Shown: positions 1 through 7,912, counted from the first letter of the stretch. The stretch: 64,000 bases of DNA from Oscillospiraceae bacterium (GCA_021768185.1 JAETNP010000009.1:1-64000); one strand, 5' to 3'. Notes: generated from the letters alone by a model not told the origin. Numbers and translations: made by a program.

Positions 1-225
1 TAAATGTTTCCTGTTTCATTTCCGGGGCGCCTCCCTATCTCTTTGTTGCTTCTATTTTACCATATTTCTTCCTTGGAGGGTAGGGGGGAGGGCCGATTAA
101 ATCAGAGGTTCCCTAGATCAGATGCCCGTAGGACCTGTCGTTCATGTGGCACCGAAACTCTTCATCTCCGCCCAATGCCTCGCAAATCCCTCGCCGAAGT
201 CCTGCCGGATAGGCAGGACTGAGAA
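1..225. other. Intergenic sequence, no gene recognised
   Basis: No convincing coding sequence is seen here; the short open frames lack a ribosome site and resemble no family I know. The one structural element is a 9-bp perfect hairpin at 198-220 (AGTCCTGCC / GGCAGGACT, 5-nt loop), just before the R1 repeat. It may be the leading module of that repeat or the end of a transcript that starts outside the window. Confidence 0.4.
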
Positions 226-348
226 GGGATTCTTAAACCGTAGGTTTAAGCGCGTTTTTGGTTACTTTTGCCGCGCGGCAAAAGTGACCGCAGGGTCCGG
301 GGCTGCGTAAGCCCCGGGGTGGGTCAAGAAAACGCTCCCCTGCGGGGA
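226..348 (+). repeat. R1 structured intergenic repeat, copy a
   Basis: This matches 46916-47053 almost module for module. In order: a GGGATT lead, hairpin 1 (CTTAAACC / GGTTTAAG, 232-250), the linker GCGCGTTTTTG, hairpin 2 (TTACTTTTGCC / GGCAAAAGTGA, about 260-289), the linker GGGTCC, hairpin 3 (CCGGGGCT / AGCCCCGG, 297-317), then TCAAGAAAACG and a last GC hairpin. Where the copies differ inside stems, both arms usually change together. Read on the minus strand it gives short spurious peptides. It is noncoding; its function is unknown. Confidence 0.75.
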
Positions 349-366
349 AGGGGGGAATAGCGGGGA

Positions 367-387
367 ACCGGGGGCGGAGCCCCCGGT
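367..387 (-). terminator. Hairpin downstream of argG
   Basis: A 9-bp perfect GC stem (ACCGGGGGC / GCCCCCGGT, 3-nt loop) begins 9 nt past the argG stop codon on the minus strand. No strong U tract follows, so termination is inferred from position and stem strength. Confidence 0.45.
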
Positions 388-395
388 ATGAAATA

Positions 396-1616
396 TTAGA
401 GTTTTCCCTGCTCCCGGTATGCCTGCACCGTGTCGGGCAGGCCCCAGAGGTTGATGAAGCCCGTGGCGTCGTTCTGGTTGTAGTCGCTCTCTTCAAAGGT
501 CACCAGCTTCTCGGAATACAGGCTCTCGGGGCTGGTAACGGAGGAAGTAATGATATTCCCCTTGTAGAGCTTCAATTTCACCTGGCCGGTAACGTGCTCC
601 TGGGTCTTGACCGCAAAGGCCTGCAGGCACTCCCGCAGGGTGGAGAACCACTTGCCGTTATACACCAGGTCCGCGAAATCCACCGCCAGCTTGCTCTTCA
701 TGTGCTTGGTGTCCTTATCCAGCGTGATCATCTCCAGGACCTCATGGGCGCGGTACAGGATAGTGCCGCCGGGCGTCTCGTAGACGCCCCGGTCCTTCAT
801 GCCCACCAGACGGTTCTCCACGATGTCCAGCAGACCGATGCCGTTGGCCCCGCCCAGCTTGTTCAGCTTGCGGATGATGTCGCTGGCCTTCATCTTCTCG
901 CCGTCAATGGCCACGGGCACGCCCTTCACAAAGTCCAGGGTCACATAGGTGGGCGCGTCGGGAGCCATGGCGGGGGAGACCCCCATCTCCAGGAAGCCGG
1001 GCTTATCGTACTGGGGCTCGTTGGCCGGGTCCTCCAGATCCAGGCCCTCGTGGCTCAGGTGCCACAGGTTCTTATCCTTGGAGTAGTTGGTCTCACGGCT
1101 GATCTTCAGGGGGACATTGTGGGCCTCGGCGTAGTCGATCTCCTCGTCACGGCCCTTGATGGACCACTCCCGCCAGGGGGCGATGATGGTCATCTCCGGC
1201 GCAAAGCGCTTGATGGCCAGCTCGAAACGGACCTGGTCGTTGCCCTTGCCGGTGCAGCCGTGAGCAATGGCGTCCGCGCCTTCCTTCTTGGCGATGTCCA
1301 CCAGACGCTTGCCGATGATGGGGCGGGCAAAGGCGGTGCCCAGCAGGTAGTCCTCATATTTGGCCCCCATCATCATGGAGGGGACGATCACGTCGTCCAC
1401 CATCTCGTCCACCAGATCCTCAATATACAGCTTGGACGCGCCGGTCTTGATGGCCTTCTCCTCCAGACCCTCCAGCTCGTCGCCCTGGCCTACGTCAGCG
1501 GCTACGGCGATGATCTCGGGGTTATTGTAGTTCTCCTTCAGCCAGGGGATGATAATGGATGTATCCAGGCCGCCGGAATAGGCCAGCACGATCTTTTTGA
1601 TTTCCTTTTTATTCAT
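396..1616 (-). CDS. argG: Argininosuccinate synthase
   Basis: ArgG joins citrulline and aspartate, using ATP, to make argininosuccinate in cytoplasmic arginine synthesis. The 406-residue protein has the usual family length. Its N-terminus carries the ATP-pyrophosphatase loop AYSGGLDTS (residues 12-20), and the rest aligns throughout with class I ArgG, including [13 protein letters not shown] and the [10 protein letters not shown] region. I take the ATG at 1616 because GGAGG precedes it by about 8 nt; the frame stays open 27 codons further upstream without a ribosome site. It stands alone: argH is not next to it. A promoter lies at 1669-1697 and overlaps an imperfect ARG-box-like dyad, so arginine repression is plausible but inferred. 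Confidence 0.97.
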   Translation of the reverse strand: MNKKEIKKIVLAYSGGLDTSIIIPWLKENYNNPEIIAVAADVGQGDELEGLEEKAIKTGASKLYIEDLVDEMVDDVIVPSMMMGAKYEDYLLGTAFARPIIGKRLVDIAKKEGADAIAHGCTGKGNDQVRFELAIKRFAPEMTIIAPWREWSIKGRDEEIDYAEAHNVPLKISRETNYSKDKNLWHLSHEGLDLEDPANEPQYDKPGFLEMGVSPAMAPDAPTYVTLDFVKGVPVAIDGEKMKASDIIRKLNKLGGANGIGLLDIVENRLVGMKDRGVYETPGGTILYRAHEVLEMITLDKDTKHMKSKLAVDFADLVYNGKWFSTLRECLQAFAVKTQEHVTGQVKLKLYKGNIITSSVTSPESLYSEKLVTFEESDYNQNDATGFINLWGLPDTVQAYREQGKL

Positions 1617-1668
1617 TTTATATATCCTCCTGCAGATATTGAAAATGTTTGATTTTGGAACTGCATAT

Positions 1669-1697
1669 ATATTACATCCAGACGATTTTTTATGCAA
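1669..1697 (-). promoter_or_regulatory. Sigma-A promoter of argG with possible ARG box
   Basis: On the minus strand TTGCAT (1692-1697) is followed after exactly 17 nt by TAATAT (1669-1674). The -10 is embedded in TGTAATATATATGCA (1662-1676), which resembles an arginine-repressor half-site pair. The promoter is well supported; the operator is a guess from partial similarity. Confidence 0.6.
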
Positions 1698-1958
1698 TAC
1701 AAAGTTCTTATGAATTCCGGCGGGCGATCAGCTGGTTCCTTGTGCAATTTACCGGTAAAATTTTCAAGTCCTCTGTGGAATGGGAGAATTTTTGGATTTT
1801 AAAAGGAGAAAAGCAGGGAGGAAAAGTGAAAAAACATGCAATTTTGGATGTATATTCAGGCAGTATGAGCAGGAGCGTGGACGGGAACCGTAGGGCAAAA
1901 GACACAAAACAGGCGGAAAAAATTAGAGGAAACGTGCATGGTTTCCCTATTCATCTTT

Positions 1959-1967
1959 TGTTATAAT
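1959..1967 (+). promoter_or_regulatory. Extended -10 promoter of the purine permease
   Basis: TG-T-TATAAT is a perfect extended -10 element, with no good -35. It lies 70 nt before the permease start in the 421-nt gap 1617-2037. That gap also holds the argG promoter and, at 1985-2015, GC-rich sequence able to fold. I looked for purine-riboswitch core sequences in the leader and found none. Confidence 0.6.
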
Positions 1968-2037
1968 AGTATTGTTGCGTACCCCCCAAGCGCCTGCGCC
2001 TCCGGCGGCGGCGCACAATATTAGGAGGTAACCTGAA

Positions 2038-3495
2038 ATGAAAAAGGAAAACAGCGCGAAAACGGCAAAAAATCCGGAGTACACAAGTCCCTATGAGTTT
2101 CGCGGGAGAATCCCCCTGGCGCAGGCGATCCCTTTGGGAATGCAGCATGTGCTGGCTATGTTTGTGGGAAATCTGACGCCGCTGATGATCATCTGCGGCA
2201 TCTGCAATATTACCACCGATAATCCCGCACTCTATGTCACCCTGCTCCAGAACGCCATGCTGGTGGCGGGGATTATTACCTTGATTCAGCTGTGGTCTAT
2301 CGGGCCTGTCGGCGGGCAGGTGCCGGTGATTATGGGCACCAGCTCCGGCTTCCTGGGCGTGATGCGGGGCGTGGCCGGGTCTATGGGCGGCATCGCCGGA
2401 TACAGCGCCATCCTGGGCGCCAGCATGGTGGGCGGCCTGTGTGAGGCCGTGCTGGGATTCTTTATCAAGCCCCTGCGGAAGTTCTTCCCGCCGGTGGTCA
2501 CCGGCACCGTGGTCCTCTCCATCGGTCTGAGCCTCATCAGCGTGGGCGTCAACTCCTTTGCCGGAGGCAACGCCAACAAGGATTTCGGGTCCCTGGAGAA
2601 CTTGTTCGTGGGACTGGTGGTGCTCATTGTGATCGTCATTTTGAAGCACTTTACGAAGGGACTTACCAGCACCTCCTGCATCCTGTTCGGGATCATTGCG
2701 GGGTACATTCTGTGTACGATCATGGGCTTCATCCTGCCCACTACCGCCACCGTGGAGGTGGACGGGGCGATGGTGGAGTACACCAAGTCCTGGGTGGTCA
2801 ACTGGAGCCGCATCGGGGACTCCAGCTGGATCGCCGTGCCGAAGATCCTGCCGGTAAAGCCTACCTTTGAGATCAACGCGATTCTTTCCATTATTATTAT
2901 GTTCCTGGTCACCGCTGTTGAAACCATCGGGGATATTTCCGGGTGCATCGAGGGCGGCATGGGCCGGGAGGCCACCGCCAAGGAGCTCTCCGGCGGCGTG
3001 ATCTGCGACGGCTGCGGATCCGTGATCTCCGCGCTGTTCAGCTCCCTGCCCACCACTTCCTTCTCCCAGAATGTGGGACTGGTCACCATGACCAAGGTGG
3101 TCAACCGGATGGCGCTTACCTGTGGGGCGGTATTCCTGGTACTGGCGGGGCTCAGTCCCAAGCTGGCGGCGGTGATCTCCATCATGCCCCAGAGCGTCCT
3201 TGGCGGCGCGGCGGTGATGATGTTCGCGTCTATTGCGGTATCGGGCATTAAGCTGCTGACGAAATATGGGATCACCAATCGGGTGGTCACCATTGTTTCT
3301 ATTGCCATGGGCCTGGGCTTCGGTCTGGGCGCCACCAGCGGGGCTCTGGCGGGAATGCCGGCGCGGCTCCAGCTGATCTTCGGCGGCTCCGGCATTGTGC
3401 CGGCGGCGGTACTGGCGATTATTCTCAACATTGTGATTCCCAAGGAGCAGGAGGATATTGAGAACGAGGCTGCGGTCAATAAGGCGGAGGTCTGA
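2038..3495 (+). CDS. NCS2-family xanthine/uric acid permease
   Basis: This is a 485-residue integral membrane protein of the nucleobase-cation symporter 2 family, importing a purine base (probably xanthine or urate) with protons or sodium. Many hydrophobic segments are visible, consistent with the 14-helix fold. Two family signatures are present: AVETIGDISG in the TM8 region, and QNVGLVTMTK, the nucleobase-transporter motif Q-N-x-G-x4-T-K, in the TM10 region. The glutamine in the second motif favours xanthine or urate over uracil. AGGAGG sits 10 nt before the ATG. The gene is monocistronic and followed by repeat R2. The exact substrate is not fixed by sequence. Confidence 0.9.
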   Translation: MKKENSAKTAKNPEYTSPYEFRGRIPLAQAIPLGMQHVLAMFVGNLTPLMIICGICNITTDNPALYVTLLQNAMLVAGIITLIQLWSIGPVGGQVPVIMGTSSGFLGVMRGVAGSMGGIAGYSAILGASMVGGLCEAVLGFFIKPLRKFFPPVVTGTVVLSIGLSLISVGVNSFAGGNANKDFGSLENLFVGLVVLIVIVILKHFTKGLTSTSCILFGIIAGYILCTIMGFILPTTATVEVDGAMVEYTKSWVVNWSRIGDSSWIAVPKILPVKPTFEINAILSIIIMFLVTAVETIGDISGCIEGGMGREATAKELSGGVICDGCGSVISALFSSLPTTSFSQNVGLVTMTKVVNRMALTCGAVFLVLAGLSPKLAAVISIMPQSVLGGAAVMMFASIAVSGIKLLTKYGITNRVVTIVSIAMGLGFGLGATSGALAGMPARLQLIFGGSGIVPAAVLAIILNIVIPKEQEDIENEAAVNKAEV

Positions 3496-3514
3496 CGGAC
3501 TGAGGATTCGCCAT

Positions 3515-3742
3515 TAAAAGTTTCGCCCGCCGGGCAGCCAACGGCTGCCGGGACAGTCGTTCGACCGGAGGTCGAATGACGTCCCAAGAAAGGCGGCAGA
3601 GTCCAGAGGCGGAGCCTCTGGCCGCACTCCGCAGAGTGCGGAATTCCCCTAAAAGCCGCGCCCGAAAAAAATCTTCTCAAAAGCAGAATCCCAAAACGCG
3701 CGGCTTTTAAGCGCATTTGCTGCCGTAGGCGGCAAACAGCGC
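3515..3742 (+). repeat. R2 multi-hairpin intergenic repeat, copy a
   Basis: This corresponds to 6910-7099 read on the other strand. Shared parts are the opening TAAAAGTTTCGCC (3515-3527), the linker GGC.GCAGAGTCC, hairpin CCAGAGGC / GCCTCTGG (3603-3621), hairpin CCGCACTC / GAGTGCGG (3622-3641), a long-range 11-bp stem (AAAAGCCGCGC 3651-3661 with GCGCGGCTTTT 3698-3708), and AAGCGCATTTG-hairpin-CAAACAGCG at the end. Copy a has extra hairpins between opening and linker (3533-3549 and about 3557-3579). It fills most of the 330-nt gap after the permease. Function unknown. Confidence 0.75.
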
Positions 3743-3778
3743 CGGGAGTTCCCGTCAACTCTTGATTCGCATTATAAG

Positions 3779-3811
3779 CGCCCCCCGGAGGTTGTCCGCC
3801 TCCGGGGGGCG
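3779..3811. terminator. Convergent terminator, permease and mtnN
   Basis: A 13-bp perfect GC stem (CGCCCCCCGGAGG / CCTCCGGGGGGCG, 7-nt loop) lies between convergent genes, 15 nt past the mtnN stop. The U tract is weak on both strands; placement supports the call. Confidence 0.6.
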
Positions 3812-3825
3812 TTGGTATGCAGGGG

Positions 3826-4500
3826 TTACTGGTTCAGCGCCCGGGCGAAAGGAAGAACAACGTCGTTCAGCTTCGCCATGGCTTCGCCGTAGTTGAAGTA
3901 CTCCTCCGCGTTGTTCTCCTGGCACAGGCGGTCGGAGACCGATTTCAGGGCGGTAAACCGCACATCATTGCGCAGGCAGACCTGCGCAATGGCACCGCCT
4001 TCCATTTCGCAGAGAGTGGGGGAGAAGGTCTCGGCCACCCAGTCCGCACGGGAACCCTTGACCATGAAGACCTCGCCGGTGGCCACCCGTCCTGTCCGGT
4101 GTTCTGTACCCTGGGCGGTGAGGATGGCGCTCAGGCGCTCCGGTTCGCTGGTGGGGAAGTCCACGCGGTTCACGGTGGAGACCATGCCGATGGGGTCCCC
4201 CATGGCGGTGGTGTCCACGTCGTGCTGGACGAAGTCCTTTGCCAGGACGATGGTGCCGATGGGCAGGTCCTGGAAGCTCCCCGCCACTCCGGCGTTGACA
4301 ATCCAGTCCGGGTGATAGCGGTCAATGAAAAGCTGGGCGCTCATGGCGGCGTTCACCTTTCCCACGCCGCCCAGGTAGGCCAGGATGCCCGGCTCAATTT
4401 CATACACGTCTACGCCGCTCACCGTCTCCAGCGGCTTGGCGTCCGCGGTGCGCAGCATACTTCTGATTTCCCCCTTCAGGGCATAGGCAAGTCCGATCAT
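3826..4500 (-). CDS. mtnN: 5'-methylthioadenosine/S-adenosylhomocysteine nucleosidase
   Basis: MtnN cleaves adenine from methylthioadenosine and S-adenosylhomocysteine, recycling the by-products of polyamine synthesis and methylation in the cytoplasm. The 224-residue length is typical. Visible family features are a Glu near residue 11 (general acid region), NAGVAGS, EMEGGAIAQ (ribose-binding Glu) and KSVSDR with the catalytic Asp. AAGGAGG precedes the ATG, and a TTTACC-17-TATAAT promoter lies at 4533-4561. The gene is single and divergent from the DUF2975 operon. Confidence 0.95.
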   Translation of the reverse strand: MIGLAYALKGEIRSMLRTADAKPLETVSGVDVYEIEPGILAYLGGVGKVNAAMSAQLFIDRYHPDWIVNAGVAGSFQDLPIGTIVLAKDFVQHDVDTTAMGDPIGMVSTVNRVDFPTSEPERLSAILTAQGTEHRTGRVATGEVFMVKGSRADWVAETFSPTLCEMEGGAIAQVCLRNDVRFTALKSVSDRLCQENNAEEYFNYGEAMAKLNDVVLPFARALNQ

Positions 4501-4532
4501 GCGGGGTTGTCCTCCTTGATGTTGATGGGCTT

Positions 4533-4561
4533 ATTATAGCATAGAAGGGGAATTTGGTAAA
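4533..4561 (-). promoter_or_regulatory. Promoter of mtnN
   Basis: On the minus strand a TTTACC -35 (4556-4561) is separated by 17 nt from a perfect TATAAT (4533-4538), about 30 nt before the start codon. Confidence 0.6.
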
Positions 4562-4570
4562 GATTTTGTT

Positions 4571-4589
4571 TTTATCGAAAAACGATAAA
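4571..4589. promoter_or_regulatory. Inverted repeat, probable operator of the HTH/DUF2975 operon
   Basis: TTTATCG-AAAAA-CGATAAA is a perfect 7-bp inverted repeat centred just upstream of the -35 box of the operon at 4655. The operon encodes its own Cro/C1-type DNA-binding protein, so autoregulation through this site is a reasonable inference. It also lies close behind the mtnN promoter. Confidence 0.5.
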
Positions 4590-4595
4590 TTTATA

Positions 4596-4624
4596 TTGAC
4601 AAACGAAAAATACTCTGGTAAGAT
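4596..4624 (+). promoter_or_regulatory. Promoter of the DUF2975-HTH operon
   Basis: A perfect TTGACA (4596-4601), a 17-nt spacer and TAAGAT (4619-4624) form the best sigma-A promoter in this part of the window. Confidence 0.75.
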
Positions 4625-4654
4625 ATGGGCATGACCTGCAAGGAGGGCAAAAAG

Positions 4655-5128
4655 ATGAAACGACTTGGACTGGTGCGGACTTTGAAGGGCACCATACTTT
4701 TTCTGGCGGCTATGGCGGCGGTATGCTACATTGAGATTTTTCCGGACAGCATCCGGGAGATGGGAGCGGAAAACGTCAACGTATCCGGGCTGGTGACGCC
4801 GGGTATTGTTGCCGTCAGCATCAGCGCTGTCCCCATTGCCATTGCGCTGGTGCTGTTCTGGCAGATCTGTACGGAGATCGGGCGGGACAACTCCTTTTGT
4901 CACAAGAACGCCGGGCGGCTTACAGGCATCGGATTCTGCGCGCTGATCGACACGGGTTACTGCGCAGTGGGGACGGTGACGCTGGAAATTCTGGTGGGGT
5001 CCCCGGTATGGCTGCTGGGGCTGGGCGTGTGTACGGTGGGAATGGCCATCGCACTGGCGGCGTTCCTGCTGAGCCATCTGGTTTTGAAGGCCGCCGACAT
5101 GAAGGCGGAGAATGACCTGACGATCTAG
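4655..5128 (+). CDS. DUF2975 family membrane protein
   Basis: This 157-residue protein has four predicted membrane helices (about 8-28, 48-70, 92-115 and 120-145). It resembles the DUF2975 family, which is usually encoded next to a small YozG-type HTH regulator, as here. The start is the ATG at 4655, where AGGAGGG lies 7 nt upstream; the in-frame ATG at 4625 overlaps the promoter. The biochemical role of the family is unknown. Stop and next start are 16 nt apart, so the two genes share a transcript. Confidence 0.8.
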   Translation: MKRLGLVRTLKGTILFLAAMAAVCYIEIFPDSIREMGAENVNVSGLVTPGIVAVSISAVPIAIALVLFWQICTEIGRDNSFCHKNAGRLTGIGFCALIDTGYCAVGTVTLEILVGSPVWLLGLGVCTVGMAIALAAFLLSHLVLKAADMKAENDLTI

Positions 5129-5144
5129 GAAAGGGGGCGGACCT

Positions 5145-5360
5145 ATGCCGATCGTTGTGAATCTGGACGTGATGCTGGCGAAACGGAAAATGTCCCTCAG
5201 CCAGCTCTCCGAGCAGGTGGACGTGACCCTTGCCAATCTGTCCATCCTGAAGACCAACAAGGCCAAGGCGGTGCGGTTCTCCACTCTGGAGGCTATCTGC
5301 AAGGCCCTGGACTGCCAGCCGGGGGATATTCTGGAATATGTGGGGGAGGGGGACGGGTAA
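5145..5360 (+). CDS. Small Cro/C1-type HTH regulator (YozG-like)
   Basis: A 71-residue protein that is almost only an HTH domain: MLAKRKMSLSQLSEQ forms the first helices, TLANLSILKTNKAK the recognition region, and ALDCQPGDILEY the usual C-terminal signature. Such regulators partner DUF2975 membrane proteins and probably bind their own promoter. The inverted repeat at 4571-4589 is the candidate site. A clear GGGGG ribosome site precedes the ATG. Confidence 0.85.
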   Translation: MPIVVNLDVMLAKRKMSLSQLSEQVDVTLANLSILKTNKAKAVRFSTLEAICKALDCQPGDILEYVGEGDG

Positions 5361-5400
5361 GGAGGCGAATACTGACCGGCGCGAAAGGATGGATTGAAAA

Positions 5401-6354
5401 ATGCCTGTTTTCCTTTGTATAATTTCCGTTCCGCCCTTCATTGCGCTGCTGATTGCCCTCAAGACCTCCGGGAAAAAGAGGATTCTGGCATGGAGTATCT
5501 TTGCCCTGTTGGCCCTGCCGCTGGTGGTGGGAGGCGCGGGAGGACTGCTCCTGTCGGCATACGGTCTGGCGTGGCGCAGCTGCGTGAAGCTGCCGGTGGG
5601 ATTTGCCTACGTGGCGGGCTTGCTGGCGCTGCTGGTGTGGCGGGGGATCGAGGAATGGCAGACTGCGGCCCAGGGAATCGGGCTCATAGAGATCCTGCCG
5701 GGAGTCGGATTCCTGGTGGTTACACTGGGATGGTTGGGCATGTTCTTTGCCTTGGCATGGGCGGGGGGCGACCTGGTGACGGAGTATAACGGACAGACGG
5801 CGGTGGCAGAGCAGACTTGGATGGACTGGGACTACTACGCCTACCATGGCGAACTGGTTCGGGGTAATGAGGTTCTGGGGTACAGCTACAATCGGGTCCC
5901 GGAGGCCAAGGAACCGGAGCCGGCTGAAGAGCAGCTGGATGCCAAGGCCCGGAAGAAAGTCAGCAGAGAACTGGGGCTGGACGTCCCGGACAGCGGGGAG
6001 GTACAGCGCCGCGACGACACCCATGGGGGCTTCCACAACGACGGGGAGACGTACATTCAGATTCGATTCAATGAGGACGACCGCACGGTGCTGGAGCAGA
6101 TCGAGGCCAGTGCGGAGTGGACCGCTCTGCCGCTGCCGGCGGAGTTGCGGACTCTGGCGGGATATATGAACGAAGTATGGCTTCCTACGGACGAGGAACT
6201 GGGGGAGGGGTACTACTGGTTCCGGGACCGCCACAGTGAGGCGGAGGACCGGAGCGACTACAGCGCGGTGCGGGGGCGGTACTCCTATAATTTTTCCCTG
6301 GCGTTTTACTCTATCGGTGAGAAGACGCTGTGCTTCTGTATGCTGGATACGTGA
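5401..6354 (+). CDS. Uncharacterised membrane protein with soluble C-terminal domain
   Basis: I do not recognise this 317-residue protein. The N-terminal 125 residues hold about four hydrophobic segments (2-20, 31-54, 64-82 and 97-125). The rest is soluble and acidic, rich in Asp, Glu, Tyr and Trp, with a Pro/Glu-rich linker near 165-180. The ribosome site before the ATG is weak (AAGGATGG about 9 nt away), so the start is tentative. It lies 40 nt after the HTH gene and 12 nt before another unknown membrane gene, in what looks like one operon. Confidence 0.6.
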   Translation: MPVFLCIISVPPFIALLIALKTSGKKRILAWSIFALLALPLVVGGAGGLLLSAYGLAWRSCVKLPVGFAYVAGLLALLVWRGIEEWQTAAQGIGLIEILPGVGFLVVTLGWLGMFFALAWAGGDLVTEYNGQTAVAEQTWMDWDYYAYHGELVRGNEVLGYSYNRVPEAKEPEPAEEQLDAKARKKVSRELGLDVPDSGEVQRRDDTHGGFHNDGETYIQIRFNEDDRTVLEQIEASAEWTALPLPAELRTLAGYMNEVWLPTDEELGEGYYWFRDRHSEAEDRSDYSAVRGRYSYNFSLAFYSIGEKTLCFCMLDT

Positions 6355-6366
6355 GGAGAGGATAGG

Positions 6367-6804
6367 ATGAAACGTCTGCGGTTTGCGATGGAATGGCTGG
6401 CGCTTGCGGCGCTGGTACTGCTGGCAGGAAGCGGGGTCTATGATATCGCCGCCGGAGCCAGGACGTCGGACTGGTACATCCAATGGTATGAGGCGCACTA
6501 TGGAGCGCTGCCGGTTTCATCAATAGTTTTTACCTATGCTCTGGGCGTGTTTCGGGGAACGGTCACGCTGTGCTGCGCCGCTGCCGGGCTGGCGGGAGTC
6601 TTGAAGGGGAGGCTGCAGCTGCGGTATTTCCTGCTGCTGGGCATGTGCGTATACTGGTATGTGGGGGCGGTGGTCCACAAGGCTTACAAGGGGAGTCCCA
6701 TGGAGGACTGGGTGCAGATGTGGATCGCGGTATTCTGCCTGTGCGTACTGGTTTTATACAAGCTGGTTCTTTGGATAGAATCGAAAAACGAGTGTGCGCC
6801 GTGA
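6367..6804 (+). CDS. Uncharacterised small membrane protein
   Basis: A 145-residue protein with about four hydrophobic segments (8-28, 50-75, 84-105 and 118-136) and a short charged tail. No family is recognised. GAGAGGA precedes the ATG by a few bases. It is the last gene of the DUF2975 operon: its stop codon lies inside the loop of the terminator at 6794-6822. Confidence 0.65.
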   Translation: MKRLRFAMEWLALAALVLLAGSGVYDIAAGARTSDWYIQWYEAHYGALPVSSIVFTYALGVFRGTVTLCCAAAGLAGVLKGRLQLRYFLLLGMCVYWYVGAVVHKAYKGSPMEDWVQMWIAVFCLCVLVLYKLVLWIESKNECAP

Positions 6805-6822
6805 AAACGGCGCACGTTTTTT
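6794..6822 (+). terminator. Rho-independent terminator of the DUF2975 operon
   Basis: A 9-bp stem (GTGCGCCGT / ACGGCGCAC) with a GAAA tetraloop is followed by GTTTTTT. The TGA stop of the upstream gene overlaps stem and loop. Confidence 0.9.
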
Positions 6823-6909
6823 CCTTCCGGCCATTTTTCTGTTGCACTTTCCACAAAAATCAGATACACTGACAGAAGTGGCAAACGGGGGAATAAGGAA
6901 ATTTGAAAA

Positions 6910-7099
6910 CGCTGTTTGCCGTGAAGTTAATATGACCGTGGTCATATTAACTTCACGGCAAATGCGCTTGGGCCGCGCCGCTGGTTACGTGGACGAGGAT
7001 TGCTGCGGCGCGGCCTGGGGGATTCCGCACTCTGCGGAGTGCGGCCAGAGGCTCTGCCTCTGGACTCTGCGGCCTTTGAAAAGGCCGGCGAAACTTTTA
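6910..7099 (-). repeat. R2 multi-hairpin intergenic repeat, copy b
   Basis: Read on the minus strand this has the same linkers as 3515-3742: TAAAAGTTTCGCC, GCAGAGTCC, the two 8-bp hairpins at 7045-7063 and 7025-7044, an 11-bp long-range stem (GGCCGCGCCGC 6971-6981 with GCGGCGCGGCC 7005-7015), and AAGCGCATTTG...CAAACAGCG. The terminal hairpin is replaced by a perfect 23-bp inverted repeat with a 2-nt centre (6915-6962). It fills the gap between the operon terminator and the pseudouridine synthase gene. Confidence 0.75.
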
Positions 7100-7134
7100 T
7101 TTTGTGCTTACCTGGAGAGAGGAGGGTAGCTGCC

Positions 7135-7845
7135 ATGGAACGTCTTGACAAACTGCTGGCCGCCACGGGCCGCTGGTCCCGGCGGGAAGTGAAGGGGCTC
7201 GTCAAGGCGGGCCGTGTGCTGGTGGACGGCATCCCCGCCGCCGCACCGGAGCAGAAGCTGGACCCCGCCCTGTCCCGCGTGCTGGTGGACGGGGAGGAGG
7301 CAGTGCTTCGGAAATATACCTACGTCATGATGAATAAGCCCGCCGGAGTGCTCTCCGCCACCGAGGATACCCGGCAGGAGACCGTGCTGGACCTGCTGCC
7401 CCCGGAGCTGCGCCGCCAGGGGCTGTTCCCGGTGGGGCGGCTGGATAAGGATAGTGAGGGACTGCTTCTGCTCACTAACGATGGGGAATTGGCCCACCGG
7501 CTCCTTTCTCCAAAGCGCCACGTGGACAAGGTCTACTATATTCGGACGGACATGCCGCTCACGGAGGAGGATCGGGAGGCTTTCGCCCGGGGGATCATCC
7601 TGGCGGACGGGACGGTCTGCCTCCCGGCGGGGCTGGAGCTGCTTGGAGACGGCAGGGAGGCGTTGGTCACATTGCACGAGGGTAAATTTCACCAAATCAA
7701 ACGGATGTCCGCCAGCCGGGGCGCGGCAGTCTGCCGGTTGAAACGGTTGTCCATGGGAACGCTTGTACTGGATGAAACTTTGAGCCCGGGAGAATTTCGG
7801 CTTTTAACCGGGGAAGAAGTTACAAAAATTGGCGGAAAACCATAA
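7135..7845 (+). CDS. RsuA/RluB-family pseudouridine synthase
   Basis: This enzyme converts a specific uridine of rRNA to pseudouridine during ribosome assembly. The 236 residues hold an S4 RNA-binding domain (about 1-55) and a catalytic domain with GRLDKDSEGLLLLTNDG, where Asp104 is the expected catalytic residue. A 16S (RsuA-like) and a 23S (RluB-like) specificity cannot be told apart here. The ATG at 7135 is preceded by GAGAGGAGGG; the frame is open 45 codons upstream, but only through repeat R2. It is monocistronic. Confidence 0.92.
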   Translation: MERLDKLLAATGRWSRREVKGLVKAGRVLVDGIPAAAPEQKLDPALSRVLVDGEEAVLRKYTYVMMNKPAGVLSATEDTRQETVLDLLPPELRRQGLFPVGRLDKDSEGLLLLTNDGELAHRLLSPKRHVDKVYYIRTDMPLTEEDREAFARGIILADGTVCLPAGLELLGDGREALVTLHEGKFHQIKRMSASRGAAVCRLKRLSMGTLVLDETLSPGEFRLLTGEEVTKIGGKP

Positions 7846-7912
7846 AAAACCCGGAAACTCACAAATCAGCCAAAAGGTGCCGATATTTTTTGTTGAAAAA
7901 AGAAAAAATGTC

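Noticed and set aside
233-496. 87-codon minus-strand frame over argG 3' end
   Set aside because: Derived from repeat R1 and overlaps argG in another frame.
1826-1966. 46-codon GTG ORF before the purine permease
   Set aside because: It has a fair GGGAGG site but ends inside the promoter -10 of the next gene, and no homology is seen.
1700-2037. Purine riboswitch before the NCS2 permease
   Set aside because: The conserved purine-aptamer core and flanking stems are not found.
2286-3758. 490-codon frame antisense to the purine permease
   Set aside because: Complement of a strongly supported permease; no family match, and it begins in a repeat.
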